Assembly (NCBI GenBank): GCA_003278255.1
Contig: QCFZ01000004.1
Coordinates: forward strand, 1 to 64,000
Origin: Prochlorococcus sp. AG-363-O15
GTDB lineage: Bacteria > Cyanobacteriota > Cyanobacteriia > PCC-6307 > Cyanobiaceae
Reading direction: 5' to 3'
DNA length: 64,000 nt
A program made the translations under genes and the position numbers. Positions 10,319-18,747 of this stretch are shown one piece after another. Numbering within the stretch: the stretch's first letter is position 1; every line of letters starts with the position of its first letter. Under the pieces are notes generated by a model. That model made no database searches, was not told where the DNA came from, and saw only the letters and a list, made by a program, of their open reading frames with translations.

Positions 10319-12061
10319 TTAGATAATTCTGAAAACCTTTTGTAAATAATTACTCAGGTTACATCTCAATCTCTGGCGCATATCAGAATCAAGTGATGGA
10401 TTAGTACATACCCGCACCAAAACCGGACCATCTTTTGAAATGCCCCAATCAATTGCAAACGCCAAATCTTCAAGACAAGAGACTTGCCTAAATGGAATTC
10501 CATGTGCTGCAGCCAAAGCCAGAGGATCTACTTGCTGTGGCATTACAAAGAGTTCATTAAGCGCATCATTATTAATTGTCTGTAATTGCAGCTGATGAAA
10601 AATACCGCCACCTCCATTATCAATTAAAAGGACTATTAATGGAGGCTTATTATAGGAAGAAAATAACCATCCATTGCTATCATGAAGAAGGGCTAAATCA
10701 CCAGTAACTAATAATGTTGGTCCAAGAACTGTCGCCAGTCCCATCCCAAGAGACAAAGTTCCATCTATACCAGATGCGCCTCTAAAACTGAAACATCTTC
10801 TAGAGAATGCCAATTTATCTGTATAAGTTAACCAATCTCTAACTGGACTACTAGCAGCCAACATTACTGGTAATTCTTCAGGTATTAAGCGAGGGATCAA
10901 TCGTGCTATGGCTGGTTCATTAACAGACCCCTTTAATAACAAGTTCGCATCTAACCACTTTTCAACTAATTGATCATTAAATTTCCATATATCTAAAAAA
11001 TTTTTATCATCTTTTGAGCAACAAGTATTTAATGGTAAAAAATCTTGATTATATTTAATCCACCAAGACTCAAAACCATTGCTCCATTGTGTTGAAAGTC
11101 GAAGTGGATCAAGATTTCGTTGATCTCCCTCAGTAATCAACAACTGACCATCACCTAAGGTTTTCAACCATATTTCAAGAGATCTACTTGAAGGCATCGG
11201 GCCTAATCTTAAAACCTGAATAGATTTTTCTTCTATAGAAAATCCTGAAGAAAGAAGAAGTTCCCAATTAAAAATTAAACCAGGCTGATCACATGAGACT
11301 CCTGAAAGTGGATCAGCAAGAATTGGCCAATTTGTCAAAGACTGCCAAGACCTAAGAACATCTTGAAAAACAGATAAATCATTATCATTTCCTCTCCAAG
11401 GCCCAACTATTACTACTCCTGGACTAAACGGATCTAAAGATGGGAAATGATCTAAGTTTTCATTAAGAATATTTTTAACAACGGGTTTTGAGATACTTTT
11501 TGTGTTGTAAATCAAAGGAGACCAACCTGATAAAACTTCTTTTTGCTCTAAAGAAGTTGCATGTAAAGGCTCTTCAAAAGGAAGATTTAAATGAACTGGT
11601 CCAGGCAAATCATGCGATCTGTACCAAGTTTCTTCTACCAAATTATTAAGTTCTTCACAGTTCAAACTATGTAATCCTGCCTTTGGTCCTTGCCCATTCC
11701 ATCTGCAAACTGATTTAAGGAAATCCTCTTGATTAACAGTTTGATTTGAACCACAGTCCTTTAAACGCTCAGGACGATCAGCTGTAATGAATAGAAGAGG
11801 TTTGCAAGAACGATCAGCCTCTATGGCAGCTGGCAAAAGATGAGCAACAGCACTTCCAGAAGTTGTAACTACTCCTACACCCTTACCACTTGCTTGACTC
11901 AAACCCAATGCATAGAACGCCGCTGAGCGTTCATCAATGGAAGTGCTCAAATTTAAATAACCTTTCTTAGCCAAGGCCCCTGCCGCAAGGGCAAGAGGAG
12001 CAGATCTACTCCCAGGGCAAAGCACTAGATAATGCAAGCCCTTTTGCTGAAAAGCTTCCAA
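10319..12061 (-). CDS. menD: 2-succinyl-5-enolpyruvyl-6-hydroxy-3-cyclohexene-1-carboxylate synthase
   Basis: MenD is the thiamine-diphosphate enzyme that joins isochorismate and 2-oxoglutarate in phylloquinone synthesis. CPGSRSAPLALAAG is the substrate/ThDP-site motif, and GDLALLHDSNGWL with DNGGGGIFHQL is the ThDP/Mg2+ site. The first usable start in frame is the TTG at 12061, which leaves only 14 residues before CPGSRS. Homologues have a longer N-terminal helix with a conserved Asn. The frame stays open upstream to a stop near 12109, and the extra residues (LARTNFFVSLKLLEA) look like that helix. A CTG at 12103 would include them. The end and identity are firm; the start is uncertain. Confidence 0.93.
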   Translation of the reverse strand: MEAFQQKGLHYLVLCPGSRSAPLALAAGALAKKGYLNLSTSIDERSAAFYALGLSQASGKGVGVVTTSGSAVAHLLPAAIEADRSCKPLLFITADRPERLKDCGSNQTVNQEDFLKSVCRWNGQGPKAGLHSLNCEELNNLVEETWYRSHDLPGPVHLNLPFEEPLHATSLEQKEVLSGWSPLIYNTKSISKPVVKNILNENLDHFPSLDPFSPGVVIVGPWRGNDNDLSVFQDVLRSWQSLTNWPILADPLSGVSCDQPGLIFNWELLLSSGFSIEEKSIQVLRLGPMPSSRSLEIWLKTLGDGQLLITEGDQRNLDPLRLSTQWSNGFESWWIKYNQDFLPLNTCCSKDDKNFLDIWKFNDQLVEKWLDANLLLKGSVNEPAIARLIPRLIPEELPVMLAASSPVRDWLTYTDKLAFSRRCFSFRGASGIDGTLSLGMGLATVLGPTLLVTGDLALLHDSNGWLFSSYNKPPLIVLLIDNGGGGIFHQLQLQTINNDALNELFVMPQQVDPLALAAAHGIPFRQVSCLEDLAFAIDWGISKDGPVLVRVCTNPSLDSDMRQRLRCNLSNYLQKVFRII

Positions 12062-12172
12062 GAGCTTGAGACTGACAAAGAAATTGGTGCGAGCTAAGGA
12101 CAGAGCGTTTTAGTTAAATAAGGAGAGTTCTGATAACACCATCTTGCCGCAAGAGTAAACCTAAGAAATTCA

Positions 12173-12793
12173 ATGACATCTTCTCCTTCTTCGCCAAAGC
12201 CCCAAGGACAAAATGACTTTCGGTTCATATTGATTTGGCTAGCTCTTGCCCTATTCCTCAGATGGCAAGTAATAGAGCCACGCTGGATCCCTTCCGGATC
12301 CATGCTCCCTACGCTGCAACTTCAAGACAAAATCCTAATTGAGAAAATACGACCCAAAATTTCTAGAGGTGTAAAAGGACACTTGAAGCATGGAAACATT
12401 GTTGTATTTCACCCTCCCAAACAGCTTGTAGATGCGGGCTATGAAAAAAAATCTGCATTAATAAAGCGTTTGATAGGTCTTCCTGGAGATGAGATTCAAA
12501 TACATAATGGTGAGCTCTATAGGAACGGAGATTTAGTTAAGGAATTTTGGCGCACGGATTTAATCGAATACGAAATGGACAGTGTGACTGTTCCAAATGG
12601 ACAACTTTGGGTGTTAGGTGACAATCGCAACAACAGTCTCGACTCTCATATTTGGGGAGCATTACCTGAAGAAAACGTTATTGGCACTGCGATATTGAGG
12701 TATTGGCCAATTGAAAGATTCGGGCCTATTCGGTTCCCCACCCCTGAAAAGTTTGGGCATGAACACCTCACTACGATAAGGTCAATGTCATGA
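12173..12793 (+). CDS. lepB: signal peptidase I
   Basis: This is a type I leader peptidase, anchored in the membrane by one N-terminal helix (about residues 17-33), that cleaves signal peptides of exported and thylakoid-lumen proteins. Catalytic Ser43 is in PSGSMLPTL, and the general base Lys98 is in IKRLIGLPGDE. The C-terminal box WVLGDNRNNSLDSHIWG is complete. The 206-residue length is usual for cyanobacterial enzymes. It is divergent from menD, with about 110 bp between them holding both promoters. The DUF760 gene follows after 16 bp. Confidence 0.95.
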   Translation: MTSSPSSPKPQGQNDFRFILIWLALALFLRWQVIEPRWIPSGSMLPTLQLQDKILIEKIRPKISRGVKGHLKHGNIVVFHPPKQLVDAGYEKKSALIKRLIGLPGDEIQIHNGELYRNGDLVKEFWRTDLIEYEMDSVTVPNGQLWVLGDNRNNSLDSHIWGALPEENVIGTAILRYWPIERFGPIRFPTPEKFGHEHLTTIRSMS

Positions 12794-12809
12794 TGGAGAG
12801 CACACTGGG

Positions 12810-13160
12810 ATGTTCAACCCGGAGTTTCTGGCCACAGACAACAGTGACAATCAGGACGGTAATGCACTGATCCAATATCTCCAGGAACAGTCACCTGATG
12901 TATTGCAACGAGTAGCTAAATCAGCTAGTACCGATATTCAGGACATTATTCGTCACAATGTCCAAGGATTGCTAGGAATGCTACCTGGTGAGCAGTTTGA
13001 AGTAAAAGTCACCTCCAGCAGAGATAACTTTGCCAGCCTTCTTGCATCAGCAATGATGACTGGTTACTTCCTTAGACAAATGGAACAAAGAAAGGAACTT
13101 GAAGAATCTCTCTTTTCTGATGAAGAAATGGCTGTAAAGCCAGAGGATCTCAATCTTTAA
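12810..13160 (+). CDS. DUF760 family protein
   Basis: The 116-residue soluble protein matches the DUF760 family found in cyanobacteria and plastids, of unknown function. Recognisable parts are ALIQYLQEQSPDVLQRVAKS, IRHNVQGLLGMLPGEQFEV and the helix ASAMMTGYFLRQMEQRKELE. It lies 16 bp downstream of lepB and is probably co-transcribed. Its 3' end overlaps the convergent DUF4336 gene by 11 bp. No membrane segment or metal site is visible. Confidence 0.85.
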   Translation: MFNPEFLATDNSDNQDGNALIQYLQEQSPDVLQRVAKSASTDIQDIIRHNVQGLLGMLPGEQFEVKVTSSRDNFASLLASAMMTGYFLRQMEQRKELEESLFSDEEMAVKPEDLNL

Positions 13161-14355
13161 AAATTTTCTGAGGATCCTTAGGGACAACTCCTCGGTCAAG
13201 CAACGCATTATCTAAAGAGTCTAGAAATCTCCAATTACCCTCATCATTTGCCCAAGCACGATTTATTATTTTTTTCTTTAGAATTTTAATTTTATTTGGA
13301 GTGAATTCTATAGGTGCACTGTAATGAGCAGGAATCAACCATCTAGTAACTTTTAAAGAGATCAAGGTGTCAAGCCAATCAATAACAACATTTTTAGATC
13401 TAGGAAAAACTAGTCTCTCTAAAACAGGTGCAATTTGGAGCAAGGGTTCTTTTTTTCCAATTAATTCTCGAGAAGAATCTTCCCAACCTTCTTCCCACTT
13501 AAAAGGATAAAAACCAAAATGAGCTTTTGGACTACGAAGTCCTTGCTTAAATGAATTTTTTATTACAGAAGATAATGGAGGAATTGCAAGTTTATACGGC
13601 TTAAGGAAGGATGCAAATAAAACTAATCTTGCCCAACCTTTTCTTCTAGCCTTTAAAGAGTCTTCAAGAAGTTGATCGCCACTATCTCTTGAATGAAACA
13701 AAAGAGGAGTGGGATCCAAATCAAATATTGATGGAGGATTTGCCTCAATACCAACTAACGAATCTGTAACAAGTAAAGATCTAGAGGATTGATGAAAACA
13801 TGCAATTTCTTGAAAATCACCTAAGCCTAAATCCAATGGCCCCAAAGGAATCCACGTACAACATTCTGAATGGGGTAGTCCATCTTCGAATAAAACATTC
13901 GTACGTTTACTAGAGATACCTATCCAATCCAAAGGCAAAGAAAAAGGGTAACTCCATTGTCCCGGACAAACCCAAAGATCTGCTTTTGGGAAAGCACGAG
14001 CAAGGGCAGGCATCGAAATTTTATGTTCTAACCCTGAAGCTGTTGGTAAAACAATAGTAAGAACTGGCCCATGATTTTTTTCAAGCGCAGATAACTCTTC
14101 TAGAACTTCCTGAGTAGGGGGCAAAGGATTTATAAGCATTAGGCCACCAGAGACCTTCACTACTGTTAAACGAACAGGAACAGCTACGTAATAAAGACCC
14201 TGCAATTGTTCCAAACCCCATATCTGATTAGGTATCAATTCCTTAATCAAAGTGCGTCGACGTCCATATGGATATAAAGGCAACAAAGGCCACCAAGGCC
14301 AACTTTGCTTAGATGCAAGGACTTGATTGTTTTCAAGGGGGTTCTGTTTGTTCAC
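13150..14355 (-). CDS. DUF4336 family protein, last gene of the Mn transporter cluster
   Basis: The 401-residue protein resembles cyanobacterial DUF4336 proteins. The N-terminal WPWWPLLPLYPYGRRRTL and the following IWGLEQLQGLYYVAVPVRLT stretch are characteristic, and the core looks like a metallo-beta-lactamase-like fold with TVVKVSGGLMLINPLPPT and RWLIPAHYSAPIEF. The classical HxHxDH metal motif is not visible, so enzyme activity is doubtful. The start at 14355 is only 2 bp after the mntB stop, making it the fourth gene of the mntC-mntA-mntB transcript. That position hints at a link to metal supply, which is inference. Confidence 0.75.
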   Translation of the reverse strand: MNKQNPLENNQVLASKQSWPWWPLLPLYPYGRRRTLIKELIPNQIWGLEQLQGLYYVAVPVRLTVVKVSGGLMLINPLPPTQEVLEELSALEKNHGPVLTIVLPTASGLEHKISMPALARAFPKADLWVCPGQWSYPFSLPLDWIGISSKRTNVLFEDGLPHSECCTWIPLGPLDLGLGDFQEIACFHQSSRSLLVTDSLVGIEANPPSIFDLDPTPLLFHSRDSGDQLLEDSLKARRKGWARLVLFASFLKPYKLAIPPLSSVIKNSFKQGLRSPKAHFGFYPFKWEEGWEDSSRELIGKKEPLLQIAPVLERLVFPRSKNVVIDWLDTLISLKVTRWLIPAHYSAPIEFTPNKIKILKKKIINRAWANDEGNWRFLDSLDNALLDRGVVPKDPQKIFKD

Positions 14356-14357
14356 AT

Positions 14358-15227
14358 CTAGGAATTAATAGAGCCTTTAAACTTAAGGATGCCGTATTTA
14401 GGAGCAAATAAAAACGCTAAAAGAAAAATCAAAGTCTGTACAAGCACAATCGATCCACCAGTTTCAATATCCGACCAAAAACTAATATATACACCAATTA
14501 CACTAGATATAACACTACTGAAAATTGCAAGGATCGTCATTCTGTCAAAACTATCTGTCAATAAATACGCCGTAGCTCCTGGGGTAATTAACATTGCAAC
14601 AACTAAAATAATTCCAACCGTTTGAAGGCCAGCAACGGCAGCTAAGGATAATGCCGAAAGCAATAAATAGTGAAGAAGCCCAGTATTAATTCCAATTGAT
14701 CTTGCATGCGTTGGATCAAAGCAATACAGCATGAAGTCTTTCCTAAATAATAGAAGTAAAAGCACTACAATCCCTGAAATAATAATAGTTTGATTCACAT
14801 CTGATTTAGATATGCCAAGAGGACTACCAAATAATATGTGTAATAGATCTATATTGCTTTTTATCTTTGAAACAAGGACCAAGCCTAAAGCAAAGAAGCC
14901 TGTGAAAACTAGTCCTATAACAGTATCCTCCTTAACTCTAGACTTTTGTTTTACAAAGCCAATTAATGCTACAGAACCTACTCCAAATACAAAAGCACCT
15001 ATAGAGAAAGGAAATCCTAATGCATAAGCAACTACTACTCCTGGCATTACTGCATGAGAAACAGCATCCCCCATTAAGGCCCAACCTTTCAAAGTCATAT
15101 AACAGGAAAGAAATCCACAAACACCTCCGACAAGAGCACTAACCATTAATGCTCTTCTCATAAAATCATGACTTAAAGGCTCTAAGAATAATGAAGCTGG
15201 TGATATAGAAATAAATAGTTCATTCAT
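14358..15227 (-). CDS. mntB: manganese ABC transporter, membrane permease
   Basis: This is the membrane subunit of a metal ABC-3 family importer: 289 residues, about eight hydrophobic segments, with the family stretches GGVCGFLSCYMTLKGWALMGDA, SHAVMPGVVVAY and LLHYLLLSALSLAAVAGLQTVG. It starts four bases inside the end of mntA, giving translational coupling. The Mn2+ assignment rests on the binding protein encoded upstream. Homologous Zn2+ permeases look alike, so the subunit alone would not settle the metal. Confidence 0.9.
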   Translation of the reverse strand: MNELFISISPASLFLEPLSHDFMRRALMVSALVGGVCGFLSCYMTLKGWALMGDAVSHAVMPGVVVAYALGFPFSIGAFVFGVGSVALIGFVKQKSRVKEDTVIGLVFTGFFALGLVLVSKIKSNIDLLHILFGSPLGISKSDVNQTIIISGIVVLLLLLFRKDFMLYCFDPTHARSIGINTGLLHYLLLSALSLAAVAGLQTVGIILVVAMLITPGATAYLLTDSFDRMTILAIFSSVISSVIGVYISFWSDIETGGSIVLVQTLIFLLAFLFAPKYGILKFKGSINS

Positions 15228-16012
15228 TCCTTGAAATCCTCTGTTGATGTAGAACCTGATAAGAACTCAGGAGATATACCACCAAATGTCATAGTTAAAT
15301 TTTCAGGTGTAAATACTTCTGATGTATCTCCATATGCTAAGACTGTTTTATTAATGAGGACTACCAAATCACACAAGTCACGTACGTGACTTAAATCATG
15401 TGTAGAAATAAGAATAGTCCTTCCTTCATTCCTAAACTGAAGAAACAACTCAGACATAAGTTTTTCTGTACGTACATCTACACCTGTAAATGGTTCATCT
15501 AGAAGCAATACAGATGCCCTCTGTGCAATGGCACGAGCAAGAAAAGCTCTTTTACGCTGTCCTCCTGACAACGAACCAATAGGTCTCTTTCTGTAATCGG
15601 TCAATTCAACTCTTTCAAGGGCATGCCAGACAGCTCTCCTATCTGATTCTCTAGGAATTCGAAGGAAATTCATTGCACCATATCTGCCCATCATCACAAC
15701 ATCCCAAACACTCACTGGGAAAGAGCAATCAATCCCCTCATTTTGAGGCACATAAGCCACTGCCTGATTACGTTGAGCTGAAGAGACCGCAATTCCATTT
15801 ATTCGAATTGTCCCCATAGAAGGCCGAACAAAACCCATCAAAGCTTTAAAAAAAGTCGACTTACCAGCACCATTCATGCCTACAAGTCCACATATGCATC
15901 CAGACTTGAGCTTCAGACTGGCGTCATATAGAGCCACTGTGCCGTTGTAATCAACACAAACCTGATCAGCTTCTATACGAAGCATTTCTTGGAAAGAATG
16001 TTGGCTAATCAT
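15224..16012 (-). CDS. mntA: manganese ABC transporter, ATP-binding protein
   Basis: This ABC ATPase of 262 residues powers the Mn importer at the plasma membrane. Walker A is GMNGAGKSTF near residue 45, the Q-loop is in AYVPQNEGID, the signature is LSGGQRKRAFLARA, Walker B is SVLLLDEPFTGVD and the switch is STHDLSH. The start at 16012 overlaps the mntC stop by 8 bp; an alternative ATG at codon 10 (MLRIEADQ) would remove that overlap. Gene order mntC-mntA-mntB in the direction of transcription is standard for this family. Confidence 0.93.
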   Translation of the reverse strand: MISQHSFQEMLRIEADQVCVDYNGTVALYDASLKLKSGCICGLVGMNGAGKSTFFKALMGFVRPSMGTIRINGIAVSSAQRNQAVAYVPQNEGIDCSFPVSVWDVVMMGRYGAMNFLRIPRESDRRAVWHALERVELTDYRKRPIGSLSGGQRKRAFLARAIAQRASVLLLDEPFTGVDVRTEKLMSELFLQFRNEGRTILISTHDLSHVRDLCDLVVLINKTVLAYGDTSEVFTPENLTMTFGGISPEFLSGSTSTEDFKE

Positions 16013-16949
16013 CTATTGCGTTTTTCAAAAGAAGTCCCTTACGTATCAATCGAACATTATGACGGTAGAGATCTAGCAAAGTAGCTGCTGGTCCATCAAT
16101 ACTTGATAAAGAGTCAACATAAAAAGTACCTCCAAAAATTGCTCCACTAGCTCTAGCAACTTCTCGCTGTGCTTTAGAACTAACAGTACTTTCACAAAAT
16201 ATGGCTGGAACTTTTCGATCTTTAATTTTTTTAATCAGCCTTAGCATTCTCTTAGGCGTTACTTGACTCTCAGCATTAACGGGCCATAAATAAGCTTCTT
16301 CCATACCATAATCACTAGCAAGATAGCTAAAAGCTCCTTCACAAGTAACTAAAACCTTTCGGCTTTGTGGAATTGTTTTTAAGGAAGCACGCAATTCTCT
16401 ATCAATAACATTAAGCTTTTTTTTGTATTCATTTCCATTTTTTATATATATTTCACTACCGTCAGGATCAAGATCAATAAACGCCTCAATAATTCGATCT
16501 ACATAATGCATCGCTCTTTTTGGCGACATCCATGTATGAGGATTAGGCTTTCCTGAATATAAATCACCCTCGATAAATATTGGCTGCATACCTTCGCTTA
16601 AAACAACAGAAGGAATATTTCCTGCAGCAGCCGTAAATTTCTTGGCCCATAACTCCAAGCCTAATCCATTTTCAATAATCAAATCAGCCCTGGATGCTTT
16701 CACCAAGTCACTGGGCGTGGGTTGATAGCCATGAATTTCTGCGCCTAATTTAGTTACTGAATTAACAATCAATCTATCGCCAGCAACATTTCTAGCCATA
16801 TCGGCTAAAACAGTAAATGTAGTAAGGATATAAGGTTTATCGTTAGATATTAAATCAGTTGAAGTCTTAGTGGGTAAAGTACAAGAGTTTACAAGTCCAG
16901 AACTTATAAGCCCCAAAAAGAAATAAAGAAACTGTTTTCTCGACCCCAT
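16005..16949 (-). CDS. mntC: manganese ABC transporter, substrate-binding lipoprotein
   Basis: This cluster A-I binding protein of 314 residues captures Mn2+ outside the plasma membrane. A signal peptide ends in the lipobox VNSC (Cys23). The putative ligands are His73, His138, Glu204 and Asp279. Their spacing (65, 66, 75) equals the spacing recalled for Synechocystis MntC (His89, His154, Glu220, Asp295). Cys203 and Cys252 match its known disulfide (Cys219-Cys268). A His-His-Glu-Asp set points to Mn rather than Zn. It is the promoter-proximal gene of the operon; a palindrome over a TATAAT box lies just upstream. Mn is needed for the oxygen-evolving complex. Confidence 0.95.
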   Translation of the reverse strand: MGSRKQFLYFFLGLISSGLVNSCTLPTKTSTDLISNDKPYILTTFTVLADMARNVAGDRLIVNSVTKLGAEIHGYQPTPSDLVKASRADLIIENGLGLELWAKKFTAAAGNIPSVVLSEGMQPIFIEGDLYSGKPNPHTWMSPKRAMHYVDRIIEAFIDLDPDGSEIYIKNGNEYKKKLNVIDRELRASLKTIPQSRKVLVTCEGAFSYLASDYGMEEAYLWPVNAESQVTPKRMLRLIKKIKDRKVPAIFCESTVSSKAQREVARASGAIFGGTFYVDSLSSIDGPAATLLDLYRHNVRLIRKGLLLKNAIDD

Positions 16950-16957
16950 AGGACTTT

Positions 16958-16979
16958 AAGGTAATTATAAAATTACTTT
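16958..16979 (-). promoter_or_regulatory. candidate mntC promoter with overlapping palindromic operator
   Basis: Plus-strand bases 16958-16979 form a palindrome with 9-bp arms (one mismatch) and a 4-bp spacer, core GTAATT-ATAA-AATTAC. Read on the minus strand, it contains a perfect TATAAT hexamer at 16969-16964. Transcription from that -10 box would begin about 8 nt before the mntC ATG (16949), giving a nearly leaderless message. The -35 position is poor. A palindrome centred on a -10 element is typical of a repressor operator, for example of the Fur/Zur/Mur type, but no regulator is identified here. Confidence 0.4.
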
Positions 16980-17145
16980 GTACAGTTTACATCAGCGCGC
17001 TCAAACAAGAACAGTTGATCTTGTGTAAGGTTTTCCAAATAGAAATACAAAGTCTTATTCATTAACCTGTAATTCTAATAAAGTATATATCTTTTTCTAA
17101 AGAATCTAATTTAGACACCAACAGATCAAGCATATCATAAATACT

Positions 17146-18507
17146 TTATATAAGTGTTGTTTGCATTTTCGGCTCTGATGGTCTTTCATTTATCCACTGA
17201 TTAGCTTGTTTGATAAATCCGGCCCAATCAACTCTTTCTTGTTCAGCAGCATGAGCCACAATCTGTGGAGCTTGACGTTTTAAAGCTTCCAAGTCAGGTT
17301 CTGAAACTCCATTATTTATAGCCATCCAATCAGCCATCGATCTGCCTACAACTCTTGTGAGATAGGCAGCACTTAATGCTTGCAAAGTCCCAGCTGCAAG
17401 CCAACTGGTCCCGTGAAGCTTTGCTACTCCAAGTAGTGCTTGTCCACTCCACTCAACAACTCCCTGAGCTATTGCTGCTACAGCCAGTTGTTTAGCAACA
17501 ACCTGTAAAGAATCAGCGCGCCATTTACAAGCCCAAATTTCTGCCATTTCTTGAATCATCAAGCCATTAACTACTGCTACTGAAAGCAAATCAGTAGAAG
17601 GCACTGGCGATGCAAATACAGCCCCAGCTACTAACCACTGAGTTCTTTGTTGAATACCTTTGAACTTATTCCTTCTCAAAGTTTCTAAATCTGTCTGCCA
17701 GGAACTATGGAGCTTTGACAATAATCTTTGTCGAGTTCTATCTATATTTTTTTCAGGTTGTTCAAGCAATCTGCGTATAGGCGTAAACACATTTTTATAG
17801 TTATCCTCTGATCTTTTTATTCTAAGGACTCGATCTGTCCAACGATGAGGAAGTTGTGCTTCCAAAGCTTTTAACTGTTCTATCCATGATGAATTTTCAT
17901 CCCAAGATACAAGTACCCATGATGGTTGATCTTCTGGAACTTTTTCCAACCAAAGTAAATCAGCAGCTCTAAGAGGCAAAGGTAAAACATATACCAACAA
18001 GTCTTGCTCGAAGAGGGTATTAGGCCAAAGCCATGATTTGTCTTTTAATGGTAGTGGAGAGGACCAAGATAGATTTAATGGTTTTGGACCTGCAATAGCC
18101 ATTTGAACTTTATTTTTTTCAGGTAAATCTCCTCCAGTTGAACTGACAAAAGCTATGTTTTGAGGTTCTGATCGATCAAGTACTTTTTCAAGTTGTTTAG
18201 AACGATCCTTTTGAGAATCAGAAGAATCGACACCTCCTTCAAAAGCTTCAAATTGCTCAAGAACATGCCTGCAGCGTTTAACCCAACCTTGAACCGTTAA
18301 AGGGGCTTCAAAGCCAGATTTAACTGGTTTCAAAAGCCACCACACCCCAAACCCTGTAAAAAATATTCCTAAGCCGCCTCCTGGCACATGAAACACATCA
18401 GAAAGCAGCCATTGTCCAAGGATGAGAGATGCAAGTAAAAGCAAGCCCTTACTCGCCTTGATTGAGGGGGTAGACAAAGGAAAGTTCAACGTAGAGAGGA
18501 TCTTCAC
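17146..18507 (-). CDS. DUF697-type membrane protein with degenerate GTPase-like region
   Basis: The 453-residue protein has a hydrophobic hairpin near residues 20-58 and a C-terminal half (about 290-450) resembling the DUF697/YcjF-like region that follows Era-type GTPase domains in cyanobacteria: AGAVFASPVPSTDLLSVAVV, AEIWACKWRADSLQ and YLTRVVGRSMADWM. The central part is placed like a GTPase, but the position expected for the P-loop reads AFVSSTGGDLPEK and lacks the GxxxxGK[S/T] pattern. Nucleotide hydrolysis is therefore unlikely. It appears to be a single gene, about 200 bp upstream of mntC on the same strand. The function is unknown. Confidence 0.7.
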   Translation of the reverse strand: MKILSTLNFPLSTPSIKASKGLLLLASLILGQWLLSDVFHVPGGGLGIFFTGFGVWWLLKPVKSGFEAPLTVQGWVKRCRHVLEQFEAFEGGVDSSDSQKDRSKQLEKVLDRSEPQNIAFVSSTGGDLPEKNKVQMAIAGPKPLNLSWSSPLPLKDKSWLWPNTLFEQDLLVYVLPLPLRAADLLWLEKVPEDQPSWVLVSWDENSSWIEQLKALEAQLPHRWTDRVLRIKRSEDNYKNVFTPIRRLLEQPEKNIDRTRQRLLSKLHSSWQTDLETLRRNKFKGIQQRTQWLVAGAVFASPVPSTDLLSVAVVNGLMIQEMAEIWACKWRADSLQVVAKQLAVAAIAQGVVEWSGQALLGVAKLHGTSWLAAGTLQALSAAYLTRVVGRSMADWMAINNGVSEPDLEALKRQAPQIVAHAAEQERVDWAGFIKQANQWINERPSEPKMQTTLI

Positions 18508-18747
18508 GAAATCACCACATACATATTCTTCTTAGCTCACTTGGGGAACCAAGCCAATCATTCAAGCTAGAAATCCCAGTAAATATAGGTTTCCTTGCAA
18601 AAAAAACTAACAAAGGGTTACTTAATTTTGGAACCTACTCAAGTTTTTTCGAGCGTTTAGAGATGTGAATCTGCTGAAGGAAAACACAATTCCATACCAA
18701 TGGTCCCGATGATGCGGCACACTTGCGCGTGACCAAGGAAGAAGAAA

